Source: Brevibacillus reuszeri
Lineage (GTDB): Bacteria > Bacillota > Bacilli > Brevibacillales > Brevibacillaceae
DNA length: 64,000 bases
Reading direction: 5' to 3'
Assembly: GCF_002897295.1 (NCBI RefSeq)
Contig: NZ_BEXF01000022.1
Coordinates: forward strand, 42,288-106,287
A program made the position numbers and the translations under genes. Every line of letters begins with the position of its first letter. The stretch's first letter is position 1. Positions 50,582 through 59,597 of the stretch are shown one piece after another. Under the pieces are notes generated by a model. It searched no databases, had not been told where the DNA came from, and saw only the letters and a list, made by a program, of their open reading frames with translations.

Positions 50582-51290
50582 CTTGAACCTCCTTTTTCTT
50601 TTTGACGACAATCTTGCTGGACAAATGCTTGAAATCAGAAGGCAGCGCTTCATAGTGGTCAGGAAGAGATTCGTCATCAGCGACATAGAAGCGCTCGTTA
50701 GTCATGAACCCGACAGCAACCATATAGAAGTTTTCCTCTATATCCTCGGCTTCCCCAGCTGCAATTCGCTGTAAATAGCGTTCTTCTATTTCTCCGAGTT
50801 CGTCTAGTAGCGCATGATATTTGGATAACCACTCCCTGATTTCATGACGGGGAGCCTTCACTTCTGAATTCATGGCAAGGGCTGGCGGACGGTTCTCGAC
50901 ATCTGAAAACTGCATGAATGATTCATCGGGGGCATTGTACAGACGCGTAATGCTAGAGCGCAAATGATTCAGCATCGCCTCTTGCAAGAGCATCGTATCC
51001 TCTCGCAGGGAGGGGAGAAGATCATCACTTACTTTAAAATCATAGGCGACCGCTCTGTAAAACTTTTGCACGATCCCATTTTTCTCTTCCGTACGTACGA
51101 CGTGGATAAACCCGTGATTCTCCAATTCTTTTAGATGGTAATGGACTTTGGAGGCTGACAAAGAGAGAAGTGTAGCCAATTGCTTCCCTGTGTATTCCTC
51201 CTTTACCAGCATGGTGATCATTTGCATGCGTAAGGAATCACTTACAGCTTTCAGCTGATCCAACGTTTCAACAACCAGATATCGTTTCAA
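50559..51290 (-). CDS. Winged-helix (ArsR-like) transcriptional regulator
   Basis: 243 residues. The HTH region is at about 8-75 (LRMQMITMLVKEEYTGKQLA, then SASKVHYHLKELENHGFI), of the HTH_20/ArsR-like type seen beside MFS exporters. The rest (75-243) is a helical domain with an acidic tail (DDDSSSE) and no recognised ligand motif. The ATG lies 160 bases from the divergent MFS gene. It likely controls both flanking exporters through the palindromes in that gap. Confidence 0.8.
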   Translation of the reverse strand: MKRYLVVETLDQLKAVSDSLRMQMITMLVKEEYTGKQLATLLSLSASKVHYHLKELENHGFIHVVRTEEKNGIVQKFYRAVAYDFKVSDDLLPSLREDTMLLQEAMLNHLRSSITRLYNAPDESFMQFSDVENRPPALAMNSEVKAPRHEIREWLSKYHALLDELGEIEERYLQRIAAGEAEDIEENFYMVAVGFMTNERFYVADDESLPDHYEALPSDFKHLSSKIVVKKKKEVQDDDSSSE

Positions 51291-51382
51291 GTAATCACCA
51301 TCGTTTCACTTGATTAGAACGTTACGTTATTTTTAGATGTTCAGATTTATTTGAACGTATTGTAACAATAAAACGTTCCGTT

Positions 51383-51425
51383 TGGCAAGATCAATTTGCC
51401 ACTATTTTTTGACAAGTGTTACAAT
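51383..51425 (+). promoter_or_regulatory. Promoter with overlapping operator for the MFS gene at 51455
   Basis: TTGCCA (51396-51401), an 18-base spacer, TACAAT (51420-51425). The -35 is half of the inverted repeat TGGCAA-N7-TTGCCA (51383-51401). A perfect palindrome ATTGTAACAAT lies at 51359-51369, partly echoed in the -10 region. These are good binding sites for the neighbouring winged-helix regulator. Confidence 0.5.
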
Positions 51426-51454
51426 ACGAGAAAACGGTGAAAGGATGCTTAATC

Positions 51455-52666
51455 ATGTCATTACTACAACATCCAGTCTTTCGCCGTTTGTATACGGCTC
51501 ATATCATACACATCATCGGGAATGAGTTTACGTTTATCGCTGTCGTTGGGCTGCTAAATGATTTAAGCGGCTCAGGGCTTTCTTTTGCAGCGGGGACGGT
51601 ATTTCGCATGCTGCCTTACGTTTTGACCAGCTTCTTCTCAGGTGCGCTCGTAGAGAACTGGGACAAACGCCGCGTGATGATCATCGTGAATTTGCTTCGC
51701 GGGATATTGGTCAGCCTCTTTTTCTTCATTACTTCAGTTACCTATTTGTGGGTAGCCTTTTTATTGTTGATTTTGGTCAATATATGTAGCGCTTTTTTTC
51801 AACCGGCTATGCAGGTAGCCATCGTCAGCTCAGTAGAAGAAAAGGATCGCCTCGCTGCCAACTCGCTTTTGCAAGGTACTACATCCTTTTTAATTATTGT
51901 CTGCCAAGGTGTGGCAGCTATCCTAGTTTATTTGTTCTCCTATCGTTACAATTTTTTGCTCGATGCAGGATGCTATTTGGCGTCTTTGTTTATCTTGCTG
52001 CGGCTTCCCCAAATCACCAACGCTTCTGTCACCAAGACGACTGCGGGTTATGTGGATAGGCTTCAGGAAGGTTTTCGCTATATTGGCAAGCAAAAAGAGA
52101 TTGGGCGCGTCATCATGTATCAAATGGCAGAGAGGGTATGCGGGGCTTATTACATCATGCTGATGTTTTATGTGCTGACCGAGCGAGGAGAAGGCCTGTA
52201 CGTATTCGGTTTGCTGGACATACCGCTTGGACTAGGAGGAGTGATGGCGGGAATTTTCGTTAACTGCATTTCCTATCGCCTGGGTGAAAAAGGCGTGACA
52301 GCAGTACAAGGCTGGGCGCTTGTTGCAATGGGCTGTTCGATCGTAGCTGTATTTCATATCAAGCCGATCCTGGGACTTGCTGTCGCCATCTTATTTTGTT
52401 CCTTTGCATCGTTTGGTTCCTCTATTTTGTCCGTGACCAAGCTTCAGAAATTAGCAGATCCGTCGTATTTAGCCCGCGTCTTTTCGATCAGAGAAATGGC
52501 TACCATGGGCAGCTTTTCATTGAGCTGTCTCATACTGGGCTATGGTGCAGAAAAGGTAGGGAGTGCCGCTGTATCCATCTGGCTGGGTGTTTTTGGTGTC
52601 CTAGCCGGAATGGTCTGGCTATGGAGTCGTCGGAGGCTGGAAAAAACAGAAGCAGATGTATACTGA
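51455..52666 (+). CDS. MFS transporter
   Basis: 403 residues, about twelve membrane segments. The N-terminal HPVFRRLYTAHIIHIIGNEFTFIAVV and loop VENWDKRRVMIIVNLLRG are MefA-like/enterobactin-exporter-type. ATG 51455 follows AAAGGATG. It is single, ending at a terminator. It is the second of three related exporters; they are not close copies of one another. Confidence 0.85.
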   Translation: MSLLQHPVFRRLYTAHIIHIIGNEFTFIAVVGLLNDLSGSGLSFAAGTVFRMLPYVLTSFFSGALVENWDKRRVMIIVNLLRGILVSLFFFITSVTYLWVAFLLLILVNICSAFFQPAMQVAIVSSVEEKDRLAANSLLQGTTSFLIIVCQGVAAILVYLFSYRYNFLLDAGCYLASLFILLRLPQITNASVTKTTAGYVDRLQEGFRYIGKQKEIGRVIMYQMAERVCGAYYIMLMFYVLTERGEGLYVFGLLDIPLGLGGVMAGIFVNCISYRLGEKGVTAVQGWALVAMGCSIVAVFHIKPILGLAVAILFCSFASFGSSILSVTKLQKLADPSYLARVFSIREMATMGSFSLSCLILGYGAEKVGSAAVSIWLGVFGVLAGMVWLWSRRRLEKTEADVY

Positions 52667-52678
52667 CTTACATTTAGG

Positions 52679-52712
52679 CCCTTTGCTAACTTTGGCAAAG
52701 GGTTATTTTTTT
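52679..52712 (+). terminator. Terminator after 52666
   Basis: CCCTTTGC (52679-52686) pairs with GCAAAGGG (52695-52702), followed by TTATTTTTTT. Confidence 0.9.
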
Positions 52713-52812
52713 GCAGGGCAGTCTTTTTTATTTAATAAATATAATTATTGAAAAAGTATAAAATAAAAGCTACAATAAGGAACAAACGAAGGAAAGAAAA
52801 GGAAGATGACAG

Positions 52813-54075
52813 ATGAAGGAGCTATGGCGACAGCATTCTTTTCGCTGGTATTGGCTGGGCATGTTCTTGTCTAGTCTGGGTGATCAGTTTGGCTGGATGG
52901 GTTTGACCTGGTTTATTATGAAAAAGACAGGCTCATCCGTCGCGATGGGCGGAGTTATTCTTGCCTATATGTTGCCCTCGGTGCTGGCTGGATTGCTAGC
53001 AGGGGTTTTGCTTGATCGATATGATCGACGCAAACTGATTATGGTAGACAATGTGGCCCGCGGACTTATTTTTATTGCGCTGGTTGCACTGCTTCAGGTA
53101 GAACAGGTACCGCTTTTCGTGGTATATGTACTGATCGTGATTGCTGGCTTGCTTTCACCACTTAGCTCAGCTGGTGCCCAGACGTTATTGCCGAGATTGG
53201 TGCCAGATAAAAAGCATTTGGTCAAGGCAAATGGAGTCATGGAAAGCCAATGGCAAATTGTCTACATGTTCGGACCTGCACTGGCGGGTGTATTGATTAG
53301 CTTGATTGGAGAGGCTTATGTCCTCTTGATTGACGCAGTTAGCTTCTTTGTATGTGCAATCTGTTTCTCGCGACTGCCGAAGCAATTGACGCAAAGCGCA
53401 AACCCTGCAGCAGCTCCTACAGGGAACATCGGACCATTTCTGCGTTCACTTTTGGCTGATATGCGTACTGGGTATCGCTATGTGTTCGGGCAAAAACAAA
53501 TGGTTGCCCTGATCCTGTTTACTTTTCTGTTTAACATGTCCTATGGACCGATTGAGGTGGCTCTTCCCTTGTATGCGAATCAGGATTTACAGGGAGGATC
53601 GGTTGCTTTGGGAATGCTTTGGTCATCATTGGCGATAGGGGCGCTGCTAGGTTCCTTGTTCTTTTCCACGATAAACTGGAAAATTCCCTTGGGAGCCACA
53701 TTGGCAGGAATCATTGTGGCATGGGGAGTGACGACATTGCCGCTTGCTCTTTTTGCAAGACTGGAGGTCTCGATGGTCGCCATGGCGTTAGCCGGATTTT
53801 GTTTCTCTCCTTACAACATCTTGTACAGGAGCTACCTGCAAAAACAAGTTCCGGATGCCTTGCTGGGACGAGTAATGACCAGCATCAGAACGATTACGGG
53901 GACAGGGATGCCTCTCGGGGCAGCCGTTTCCGGGCTGTTTATTCCCGTATTGGGCGTACAGGGTCTGTTTGGGGCGGGGGCAGTGATTTGCATCATTTTC
54001 GGAGGGATTGCTTTCGGAGCACTTCGGCATTTAGACGCTGGGCCGTCACTTGCGGTTGATGAGCGGGGCGACTAA
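52813..54075 (+). CDS. MFS transporter (drug-efflux-like)
   Basis: 420 residues, twelve membrane segments. It shows the RWYWLGMFLSSLGDQFGWMGLTWF start and the loop motif GVLLDRYDRRKLIMVDN. AAAAGGAAG precedes ATG 52813. The last 30 bases overlap the 3' end of the SDR gene on the other strand. AT-rich sequence with TTGAAA-like hexamers lies upstream, so it probably has its own promoter. Confidence 0.85.
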   Translation: MKELWRQHSFRWYWLGMFLSSLGDQFGWMGLTWFIMKKTGSSVAMGGVILAYMLPSVLAGLLAGVLLDRYDRRKLIMVDNVARGLIFIALVALLQVEQVPLFVVYVLIVIAGLLSPLSSAGAQTLLPRLVPDKKHLVKANGVMESQWQIVYMFGPALAGVLISLIGEAYVLLIDAVSFFVCAICFSRLPKQLTQSANPAAAPTGNIGPFLRSLLADMRTGYRYVFGQKQMVALILFTFLFNMSYGPIEVALPLYANQDLQGGSVALGMLWSSLAIGALLGSLFFSTINWKIPLGATLAGIIVAWGVTTLPLALFARLEVSMVAMALAGFCFSPYNILYRSYLQKQVPDALLGRVMTSIRTITGTGMPLGAAVSGLFIPVLGVQGLFGAGAVICIIFGGIAFGALRHLDAGPSLAVDERGD

Positions 54076-54825
54076 TTGCTTCACCTTGTACGGTAACAAG
54101 CTATATAGAAAAGAGAGGGCATGCAGGCGAAAAGGCATGGCTACTTCCGGGCGTTTCCTTTCTACAGCCTTGTATATGAGTGTGGCTGTTTGATCAGGAG
54201 ACAGAAGGTAGCTATTGACTTTGCTGCGATAAGCTCCGGTTTTATCAGCACGCTCTAAAAAAGGAGTGTCGATGGGACCAGGCAAAGCACAGGTGACATG
54301 TACCCCAGTATCAGCCAGTTCATGACGAAGTCCCTCGCTAAAACGGATGACAGCAGCTTTACTGGCAGCATAAACAGCAGCTTTGGCAGTAGCAACCTGA
54401 CCTGCCAATGAGGCAATATTAATAATATGACCACGATTTTCTTGCAGCATCATCGGCAAAAAAGCACGCGTGGTGTACATGACACCAGCGATATTCGTCA
54501 AGAGAGTTTCCTCCAGCTCTTCCAACCGCATCTGGACAAGGGACTCGAATACAGCAGTCCCAGCGTTGTTATAAAGAAGGTCACATTTGCCAAAACGGAC
54601 GTGAACCCAAGCAGCAAACTGGCGTACAGCTTCATTGCTTGAGACATCGAGTGGATAAATGCAAAGGTTGTCTGGGTAAGAGAGCTGCTTTGAGAATGAT
54701 TCTAGGGTTTGTTCACTGCGGCTAGTGGCAATAACCAGATCTCCTTTTTTCAGATGGAGCTGCGTCAGTGCCCTTCCGAGACCACCAGATGCTCCGGTAA
54801 TCACAATAATTTTGGAGGAGGACAT
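54046..54825 (-). CDS. Short-chain dehydrogenase/reductase
   Basis: 259 residues. Classical SDR motifs: ITGASGGLGRAL (NAD(P) binding), YNNAGTAV (NNAG), catalytic Ser in IASLAG and YAASK (YxxxK), then PGPIDTPF. An Arg/Ser after strand 2 (SRSEQ) suggests preference for NADPH. Substrate unknown. It converges on the MFS gene with a 30-base overlap of coding regions and no room for a terminator between them. Confidence 0.88.
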   Translation of the reverse strand: MSSSKIIVITGASGGLGRALTQLHLKKGDLVIATSRSEQTLESFSKQLSYPDNLCIYPLDVSSNEAVRQFAAWVHVRFGKCDLLYNNAGTAVFESLVQMRLEELEETLLTNIAGVMYTTRAFLPMMLQENRGHIINIASLAGQVATAKAAVYAASKAAVIRFSEGLRHELADTGVHVTCALPGPIDTPFLERADKTGAYRSKVNSYLLSPDQTATLIYKAVERKRPEVAMPFRLHALSFLYSLLPYKVKQLVAPLINRK

Positions 54826-54953
54826 GGAGAATTCAACCTCTTTCTAGTGGGATGAAATGACAGATCGAGGTCTGACACGGTCAATTTCCTCGCTGAATCC
54901 AAGTATAAGCGTAAGGCTTGTTGTGAAGGATAGCCCCTAGGGGGTGAAATAAC

Positions 54954-55172
54954 ATGCCACAAGTAAAGTGCAGTGTTGCAAACTGTGCGTACTGGGGAGA
55001 AGGAAACAACTGCAATGCTGATATGATTATGGTGGAAATTGACGCGCACGCGAATGCGAATTTCAAGGAAGAATTTGCTGGTGAATTCGAATACGCAAGT
55101 CAGCACCAAGATCAAGCGAAATCCTCTTCCCAGACCTGTTGTCACACATTTAAACCGAAAGAAAAGAAGTAG
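54954..55172 (+). CDS. DUF1540 small Cys-rich protein
   Basis: 72 residues with the DUF1540 pattern C-S-V-A-N-C-A-Y-W at the start and a C-C-H near the end (CSVANCAYW, NNCNADMIMVE, TCCHTF), probably metal-binding. Function unknown; several such proteins are spore-related in Bacillales. GGGGGTGA precedes the ATG, and upstream the palindrome CCCCTAGGGG is notable. Ends at a perfect terminator. Confidence 0.85.
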   Translation: MPQVKCSVANCAYWGEGNNCNADMIMVEIDAHANANFKEEFAGEFEYASQHQDQAKSSSQTCCHTFKPKEKK

Positions 55173-55185
55173 TAGCCGATGTCTC

Positions 55186-55218
55186 AAAAAGACGTATCTG
55201 CCGAAGATACGTCTTTTT
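55186..55218. terminator. Bidirectional terminator
   Basis: A perfect 14-base stem AAAAAGACGTATCT / AGATACGTCTTTTT with a 5-base loop, serving the DUF1540 gene and the convergent HAD gene. Confidence 0.95.
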
Positions 55219-55238
55219 GCTTTCGCTTTCAGCTTGTC

Positions 55239-55829
55239 CTAGAGGCCTGTCTTTGCTAAAAACAGCTGATTTACTTTTTCCTGTGCTTCTTCCCAAGAGG
55301 TTACACGATGAACAAGAGCCGGGAGCGGACCTTGGTTATAAGGAGTGTCGAACAAAAGGACAGGAATTTGCAACGCTTCTGATAGCTGTAGAGCATTCTC
55401 CAGACGATCCTCCAAGAAGAGATCGACTTGCCATTTACGTGCGGCAGCCAGCTTATCATGTGACCCGACCAGATCTACTTCATGGAAAGGGATTTGGTAA
55501 CGGGAAAACCAATTTATCGTCACATCGCGATGTCTGGCTTCTCGGGCGCTAATATAAACGAGCTTGTACTCTGCATGCCATTCGCGAAGGATGTGATCAG
55601 CATTTCCGTGTACGGGCGATTCATCATACAAGCGGTGTCCGAATTGATCGAGCCAATCCTCAAATTCAGCATCTGTAATGTTGTACACATTAGCCAGATT
55701 GTACTCGTAACAGTCTTCATATCGCAAATCTTTTCCAAAGCATTCATTCATCAAAGGCACAATACTGCTGGGTGAAGTCACCGTACCATCAATATCGATG
55801 CCAAAGGTTAGGACTTTCTCTGTTTTCAT
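55239..55829 (-). CDS. HAD-superfamily 5'-nucleotidase-like protein (YqfW type)
   Basis: 196 residues. HAD motif I FGIDIDGTVT with the two Asp residues, motif II YISAREARH, a Lys in HDKLAAARKW and the motif IV DLFLEDR. Length and the ordering match the NT5C-like/YqfW group of cytoplasmic nucleotidases. Which nucleotide is used is unknown. Transcribed alone. Confidence 0.82.
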   Translation of the reverse strand: MKTEKVLTFGIDIDGTVTSPSSIVPLMNECFGKDLRYEDCYEYNLANVYNITDAEFEDWLDQFGHRLYDESPVHGNADHILREWHAEYKLVYISAREARHRDVTINWFSRYQIPFHEVDLVGSHDKLAAARKWQVDLFLEDRLENALQLSEALQIPVLLFDTPYNQGPLPALVHRVTSWEEAQEKVNQLFLAKTGL

Positions 55830-55921
55830 TCTCTCGCCTCCCGATTAAATTGTACACCTTTCGCAGACAATAAGGCTACTTCCTTCACCACAAATCCTTT
55901 GGACAAGGGGCTGAGCATCCC

Positions 55922-56506
55922 ATGGCGGACCACAAAGAACGTATGAATGCGAAGCGGAAGGAAGATACCGGCTTTTCGGAAACTCTCGACATGCACGATA
56001 CGGAATTTGCTGCAGATACGTGGACCCAAGCTGAGTTCGATCGACACGAAGCACGGGACCGAAAGCGTATTGCGTATGATCCGTATACCCAGACTGAGCG
56101 TTACTTTGGCGACTCAGGCAGGGAGCGGGAGAGGACAGACTTTTCGGAGCGATTGGACGGAGTTGTTCTAGCGAGGGAGGAGCATGGCGATCCTCCATCT
56201 GTTAGAGACGACGATGTTGAAACAGCTGCGGAAATCGCTGAACCGATTCCGGTGCGCCGAGCCTCACGAGATGTCGGCGATGACGACAGCCGGGAAAATG
56301 GGGCAAGCGGTATTGGGATGACAGGTCTTGGATTATCGATCCTCTCCCTGTTCCTCATGCCGTACTTGATTGCTCCTATCGGGATGGTGCTGGGCTTCTT
56401 AGCGTACCGCCGCAACTCGCGAGCGCTTGGGGCGTGGGCGATGATCATTGGGGCTATCGCCATCTTGGGCGCCTTGGTTATCTACCCGTACTACAGAGCC
56501 CGTTAG
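55922..56506 (+). CDS. Two-helix membrane protein (DUF4190-like)
   Basis: 194 residues. A long charged N-terminal cytoplasmic part (about 1-125, rich in E, D, R) is followed by a C-terminal hairpin of two membrane helices (GIGMTGLGLSILSLFLMPY and GAWAMIIGAIAILGALVIY) with the DUF4190-type SLILxPxGIxLGFLAYRR-like sequence between them. Function unknown. RBS AAGGGGCTGAG is about 12 bases before the ATG. Confidence 0.65.
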   Translation: MADHKERMNAKRKEDTGFSETLDMHDTEFAADTWTQAEFDRHEARDRKRIAYDPYTQTERYFGDSGRERERTDFSERLDGVVLAREEHGDPPSVRDDDVETAAEIAEPIPVRRASRDVGDDDSRENGASGIGMTGLGLSILSLFLMPYLIAPIGMVLGFLAYRRNSRALGAWAMIIGAIAILGALVIYPYYRAR

Positions 56507-56518
56507 GCACCAACCTTC

Positions 56519-56555
56519 AAAAACCTCTCCGGTCATCGTACCTGGAGAGGTTTTT
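56519..56555. terminator. Bidirectional terminator
   Basis: AAAAACCTCTCC (56519-56530) pairs perfectly with GGAGAGGTTTTT (56544-56555). It serves both convergent genes. Confidence 0.93.
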
Positions 56556-56564
56556 GGCTGTTTC

Positions 56565-57092
56565 TTAATAAAAAGGCGAGTGAAATGGGGTAATCGCTGC
56601 AATCACTGCATCGCGAAAAACATCTGCACGACGGACGCGATCGTCGGTAAATAATCCATAGGCACCACCACGATGGTTGCTGTTTGTCGTTTTTCCCCAT
56701 TCGTCAATAATGGTATGGAGCTCTATTTTTTCTTGCTTGATACGCTCGGCAGCGAGGTTGGGGATTGGAAAGGACAAGCCTTTTCCCAAAAAAAGCTGCT
56801 TGCCATTCCAGGCCGCACAAACAGAGATGAGATACCATTGCGAAGTGAAACGATCATCATACATAAGACCGCCTTCCAGACCGAGTCCGATTTGTGCTTC
56901 GGGCAGCGCGGCAAGTACTGCCCTCGCCCGATTAATGGCACCCGTAATCGTTTCGTCCTCGCTCATTGGCTGATCCGAGATACCTGATGGCACTGATAAG
57001 CAGATCGGTTCTACTCCCGTTGCCATTTGTACAGCTAAACGCTTTGCTCCATTCGTAGTTCCTAAGCCAAAACGCCATGCAGAAATATCCAA
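56565..57092 (-). CDS. DUF84 family non-canonical purine NTPase
   Basis: 175 residues. GTTNGAKRLAV with VPSGISDQPMSEDETITGAINRARA and LGLEGGL match the DUF84/YjjX inosine/xanthosine triphosphatase family, which removes damaged purine nucleotides from the pool. TTG 57092 is taken as start because GGAGG lies eight bases before it and it matches the family N-terminus; an ATG at 57134 is the alternative. It diverges from dapF. Confidence 0.8.
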   Translation of the reverse strand: MDISAWRFGLGTTNGAKRLAVQMATGVEPICLSVPSGISDQPMSEDETITGAINRARAVLAALPEAQIGLGLEGGLMYDDRFTSQWYLISVCAAWNGKQLFLGKGLSFPIPNLAAERIKQEKIELHTIIDEWGKTTNSNHRGGAYGLFTDDRVRRADVFRDAVIAAITPFHSPFY

Positions 57093-57214
57093 GTGCCATT
57101 CCTCCGTTTCCAACAATAAGAGGTAGTATACCACTTTCCCACAAACGGGTGTGTTGTGATAAGATAATGCGTATACGTAAAGTCAGATATTACAGAGAAA
57201 AAGAGGAGTGGACG

Positions 57215-58075
57215 ATGAAATTTACGAAATTGCATGGCTTGGGTAACGATTACGTATATGTCAACTGTTTTGAAGAAGACTTGACTGGCGTAGATCTTCC
57301 TGAACTGGCAAGACGGGTAAGCGACCGTCACTTTGGGATTGGTGGAGATGGTCTAATCTTAATTTTGCCATCTGAGCGAGCTGATTTTCGCATGCGCGTC
57401 TTTAATAACGATGGCAGTGAAGCCAAAAACTGTGGAAACGGCCTGCGATGTGTGAGTAAATACGTATTCGATCACGGCTTGACAGAAAAAGCTACATTCA
57501 CAGTGGAGACACTTGGAGGTATCATGACACCCGTTGTTTCACTCGGTGAGGATGGCAAAGTCGAGCAGGTGACGATTGACATGGGGGAGCCGCGTTTTGA
57601 ACGGGCGGCGATTCCGATGACTGGCATCCCGGACGAGCAGGCACGCGAAGAGGCGATTGAGGTCGATGGCGAGGTTTTCACGATGACAGCCGTCACGATG
57701 GGCAATCCTCACGCCATCATTTTTGTGGATGAGGTTCGTGATGAAGATGTCACTCGGTACGGTTCGAAGATTGAATTCCATCAATGGTTTCCGGAACGCA
57801 CCAATGTCGAATTTATCCAAATATTGAATCGAAAGGAAATTCTCTTCCGTGTATGGGAACGCGGCTCAGGAGTGACGCTTGCCTGTGGAACAGGAGCGTG
57901 TGCAGCAGCAGTAGCCGCATGCCTTGGTGGCAAGACGGATCGGGAAGTAACCGTTCATCTTGCAGGTGGCGACCTGATGATTGATTGGCGAGAAAGTGAT
58001 AATCGCGTCTTCATGACTGGCCCTGCTACTGAAGTGTTTTCAGGAGTGTACATGGGACCGATTCCGTATAAATAA
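57215..58075 (+). CDS. dapF: Diaminopimelate epimerase
   Basis: 286 residues, within the family length. Both catalytic cysteines are present: NCGNGLRC near residue 77 and ACGTGACA near 225; GNDYVYVNC and GNPHAIIFV are family motifs. It interconverts LL- and meso-diaminopimelate for lysine and cell-wall synthesis. RBS AGAGGAG precedes the ATG. It is transcribed alone and ends at a strong terminator. Confidence 0.96.
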   Translation: MKFTKLHGLGNDYVYVNCFEEDLTGVDLPELARRVSDRHFGIGGDGLILILPSERADFRMRVFNNDGSEAKNCGNGLRCVSKYVFDHGLTEKATFTVETLGGIMTPVVSLGEDGKVEQVTIDMGEPRFERAAIPMTGIPDEQAREEAIEVDGEVFTMTAVTMGNPHAIIFVDEVRDEDVTRYGSKIEFHQWFPERTNVEFIQILNRKEILFRVWERGSGVTLACGTGACAAAVAACLGGKTDREVTVHLAGGDLMIDWRESDNRVFMTGPATEVFSGVYMGPIPYK

Positions 58076-58089
58076 GTTTGTTATTCAAT

Positions 58090-58131
58090 GAAAAACCGTT
58101 CTTGTCCATGAAAGGGCAGGAACGGTTTTTC
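58090..58131. terminator. Terminator of dapF
   Basis: AAAAACCGTTCTTGTCC (58091-58107) pairs with GGGCAGGAACGGTTTTT (58114-58130). Also usable by the LysM gene on the other strand. Confidence 0.9.
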
Positions 58132-58194
58132 GTGTTAGTGAACCGTGAGTTGACCAATAGACACGTCGTAGCCGCTGGGCTTTCAAATGTGGGG

Positions 58195-59211
58195 TTATTT
58201 TCTCCCTGCGGCGATTTTGATCGCTTCCTGATGATCCGGGTCAATCAGGTTATCCTTATGGCGCAGGCTCCCCAGAAAATGAATGTCAAAGTGCCCATTA
58301 AAATCATTATTTGCGATGTATTCAATGCTATGAGGCATAGATGTCATCGACGCAGCAATCCGTCTGCCATTTACTTCAACAATGACGGGGCGGACACTCC
58401 AAGAAAAAGAGCCTCCCCAGATGTCTTTCATCATCGCAGAATCAGCAGTGGTAAGCGGCTCCGTATCGGAATGGGAGGCGCCGATTGTGCGTTTTACACG
58501 AAAGGTCTTTTTCGTTGCAAAGTCGGTTACCGTGGCGACAGCATTGATCGGAAACAAATATTGCGCTGCTTCAAACCAGTCCAAATATTCACCATAGGCA
58601 GAGCCTGTCACAGCTGTTTTCGGGATGTGATGAACGGGTACCTTTACCAATTGTCCGATTTGCAGGTACGCCGTTTCAGATAGACCGTTTACTTGGAGGA
58701 ATTCTGACATCGGGATCCCGTGTGCAATTGAAATCGTCCAAGGAGTATCTCCAGCCGCAACTTTGTAGCTGACGTTTTCCACCCAGGGCTTGTCCTGTCC
58801 TGTAGCTGGCTTGGGCTGTTCACTTTGATCTGAAGAAGCCTTGGTCGGGATCAGCAGCTTTTGTCCAATCCACAGATCGTCAGCTGTCGTCAATTGATTG
58901 ACATTCACAATACTCTGAATGCTTACGCCGTAGGTAGCGGCGATTTTCCACAAGACATCACCTGATTTCACTGTATAGACGATAGAGCTCGGTGGTATGT
59001 ATAAAGTCTGACCGACCATAATCGTGTCGGAAGTCAGATGATTAGCAAGCTTTAATTGCTCGACAGTGATTTGATTGCGATAAGCGATATTGCCGAGGGT
59101 ATCTCCGGACACGACTGTAACCGATTGTGCCCATGCGGAAGTGGCAGGGAGCAGAGTAGCGATCAATAATGTTGTTGCGGTCAGACGTTTCCATCTTGAT
59201 GTTTTGAACAT
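58195..59211 (-). CDS. Secreted LysM-domain protein
   Basis: 338 residues. Signal peptide (ends SAWAQS), then three LysM domains (about 32-75, 81-125 and 148-195; VVSGDTLGNIAYRNQITVEQL, VKSGDVLWKIAATYGVSIQS) that bind peptidoglycan GlcNAc. The C-terminal ~130 residues (FDIHFLGSLRHKDNLIDPDHQ at the end) form a conserved domain seen in other LysM proteins of Firmicutes, possibly with hydrolase chemistry through its His and Asp. AGGAGGC-type RBS. It probably works in the envelope. Confidence 0.85.
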   Translation of the reverse strand: MFKTSRWKRLTATTLLIATLLPATSAWAQSVTVVSGDTLGNIAYRNQITVEQLKLANHLTSDTIMVGQTLYIPPSSIVYTVKSGDVLWKIAATYGVSIQSIVNVNQLTTADDLWIGQKLLIPTKASSDQSEQPKPATGQDKPWVENVSYKVAAGDTPWTISIAHGIPMSEFLQVNGLSETAYLQIGQLVKVPVHHIPKTAVTGSAYGEYLDWFEAAQYLFPINAVATVTDFATKKTFRVKRTIGASHSDTEPLTTADSAMMKDIWGGSFSWSVRPVIVEVNGRRIAASMTSMPHSIEYIANNDFNGHFDIHFLGSLRHKDNLIDPDHQEAIKIAAGRK

Positions 59212-59387
59212 GAAAGCCTCCTCGATGCCGTAGCATGATGTATTTGACTGATACAGTATTATTGTAAGCAGTCAAGATACAGGCTTTCATCCGCCAAATA
59301 CCCCCTCAGATGGTCAGTTTTTCCACCATATGAACATAGATTGTACCCCCAGTAGGAGTGCCAAAGTGAAAAATAAGGTGAGAAGAC

Positions 59388-59437
59388 ATAAAAATAGCGT
59401 GGTTGCGGCAATTATATTTTGCCACTACCCACGCTAT
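59388..59437 (-). terminator. Terminator of the small coiled-coil gene
   Basis: On the minus strand ATAGCGTGG / CCACGCTAT with an inner GTGGCAA/TTGCCGC pairing, followed by TTTTTATG. Confidence 0.75.
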
Positions 59438-59459
59438 CGAAAGGAAAATAAGCGAAAAG

Positions 59460-59597
59460 TCACCCGTTGTACACCTCATTTAGATATGCGACATCTGTTC
59501 GGTCCGTGCTTTTGTTCATTTTGGCCAGCTCATCCTGCAGACGCTTCAATTCTGCTTCCATTTTTCTGATTTTTTCTTGCATAGCTTGTGTTGTCAT
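59460..59597 (-). CDS. Small coiled-coil protein
   Basis: 45 residues: MTTQAMQEKIRKMEAELKRL, then a helix continuing to KMNKS and a tail ending NEVYNG. The heptad-like pattern predicts a short coiled coil. GGGGAGAG lies about nine bases before the ATG and a terminator follows. It is between the LysM gene and nifZ on the minus strand. No family recognised; it is too short for most gene calls. Confidence 0.65.
   Translation of the reverse strand: MTTQAMQEKIRKMEAELKRLQDELAKMNKSTDRTDVAYLNEVYNG

Noticed and set aside
49271..54075. Three MFS genes as recent tandem duplicates
   Set aside because: Their sequences share only general family motifs and they lie in different orientations with separate promoters, so recent duplication is unlikely.
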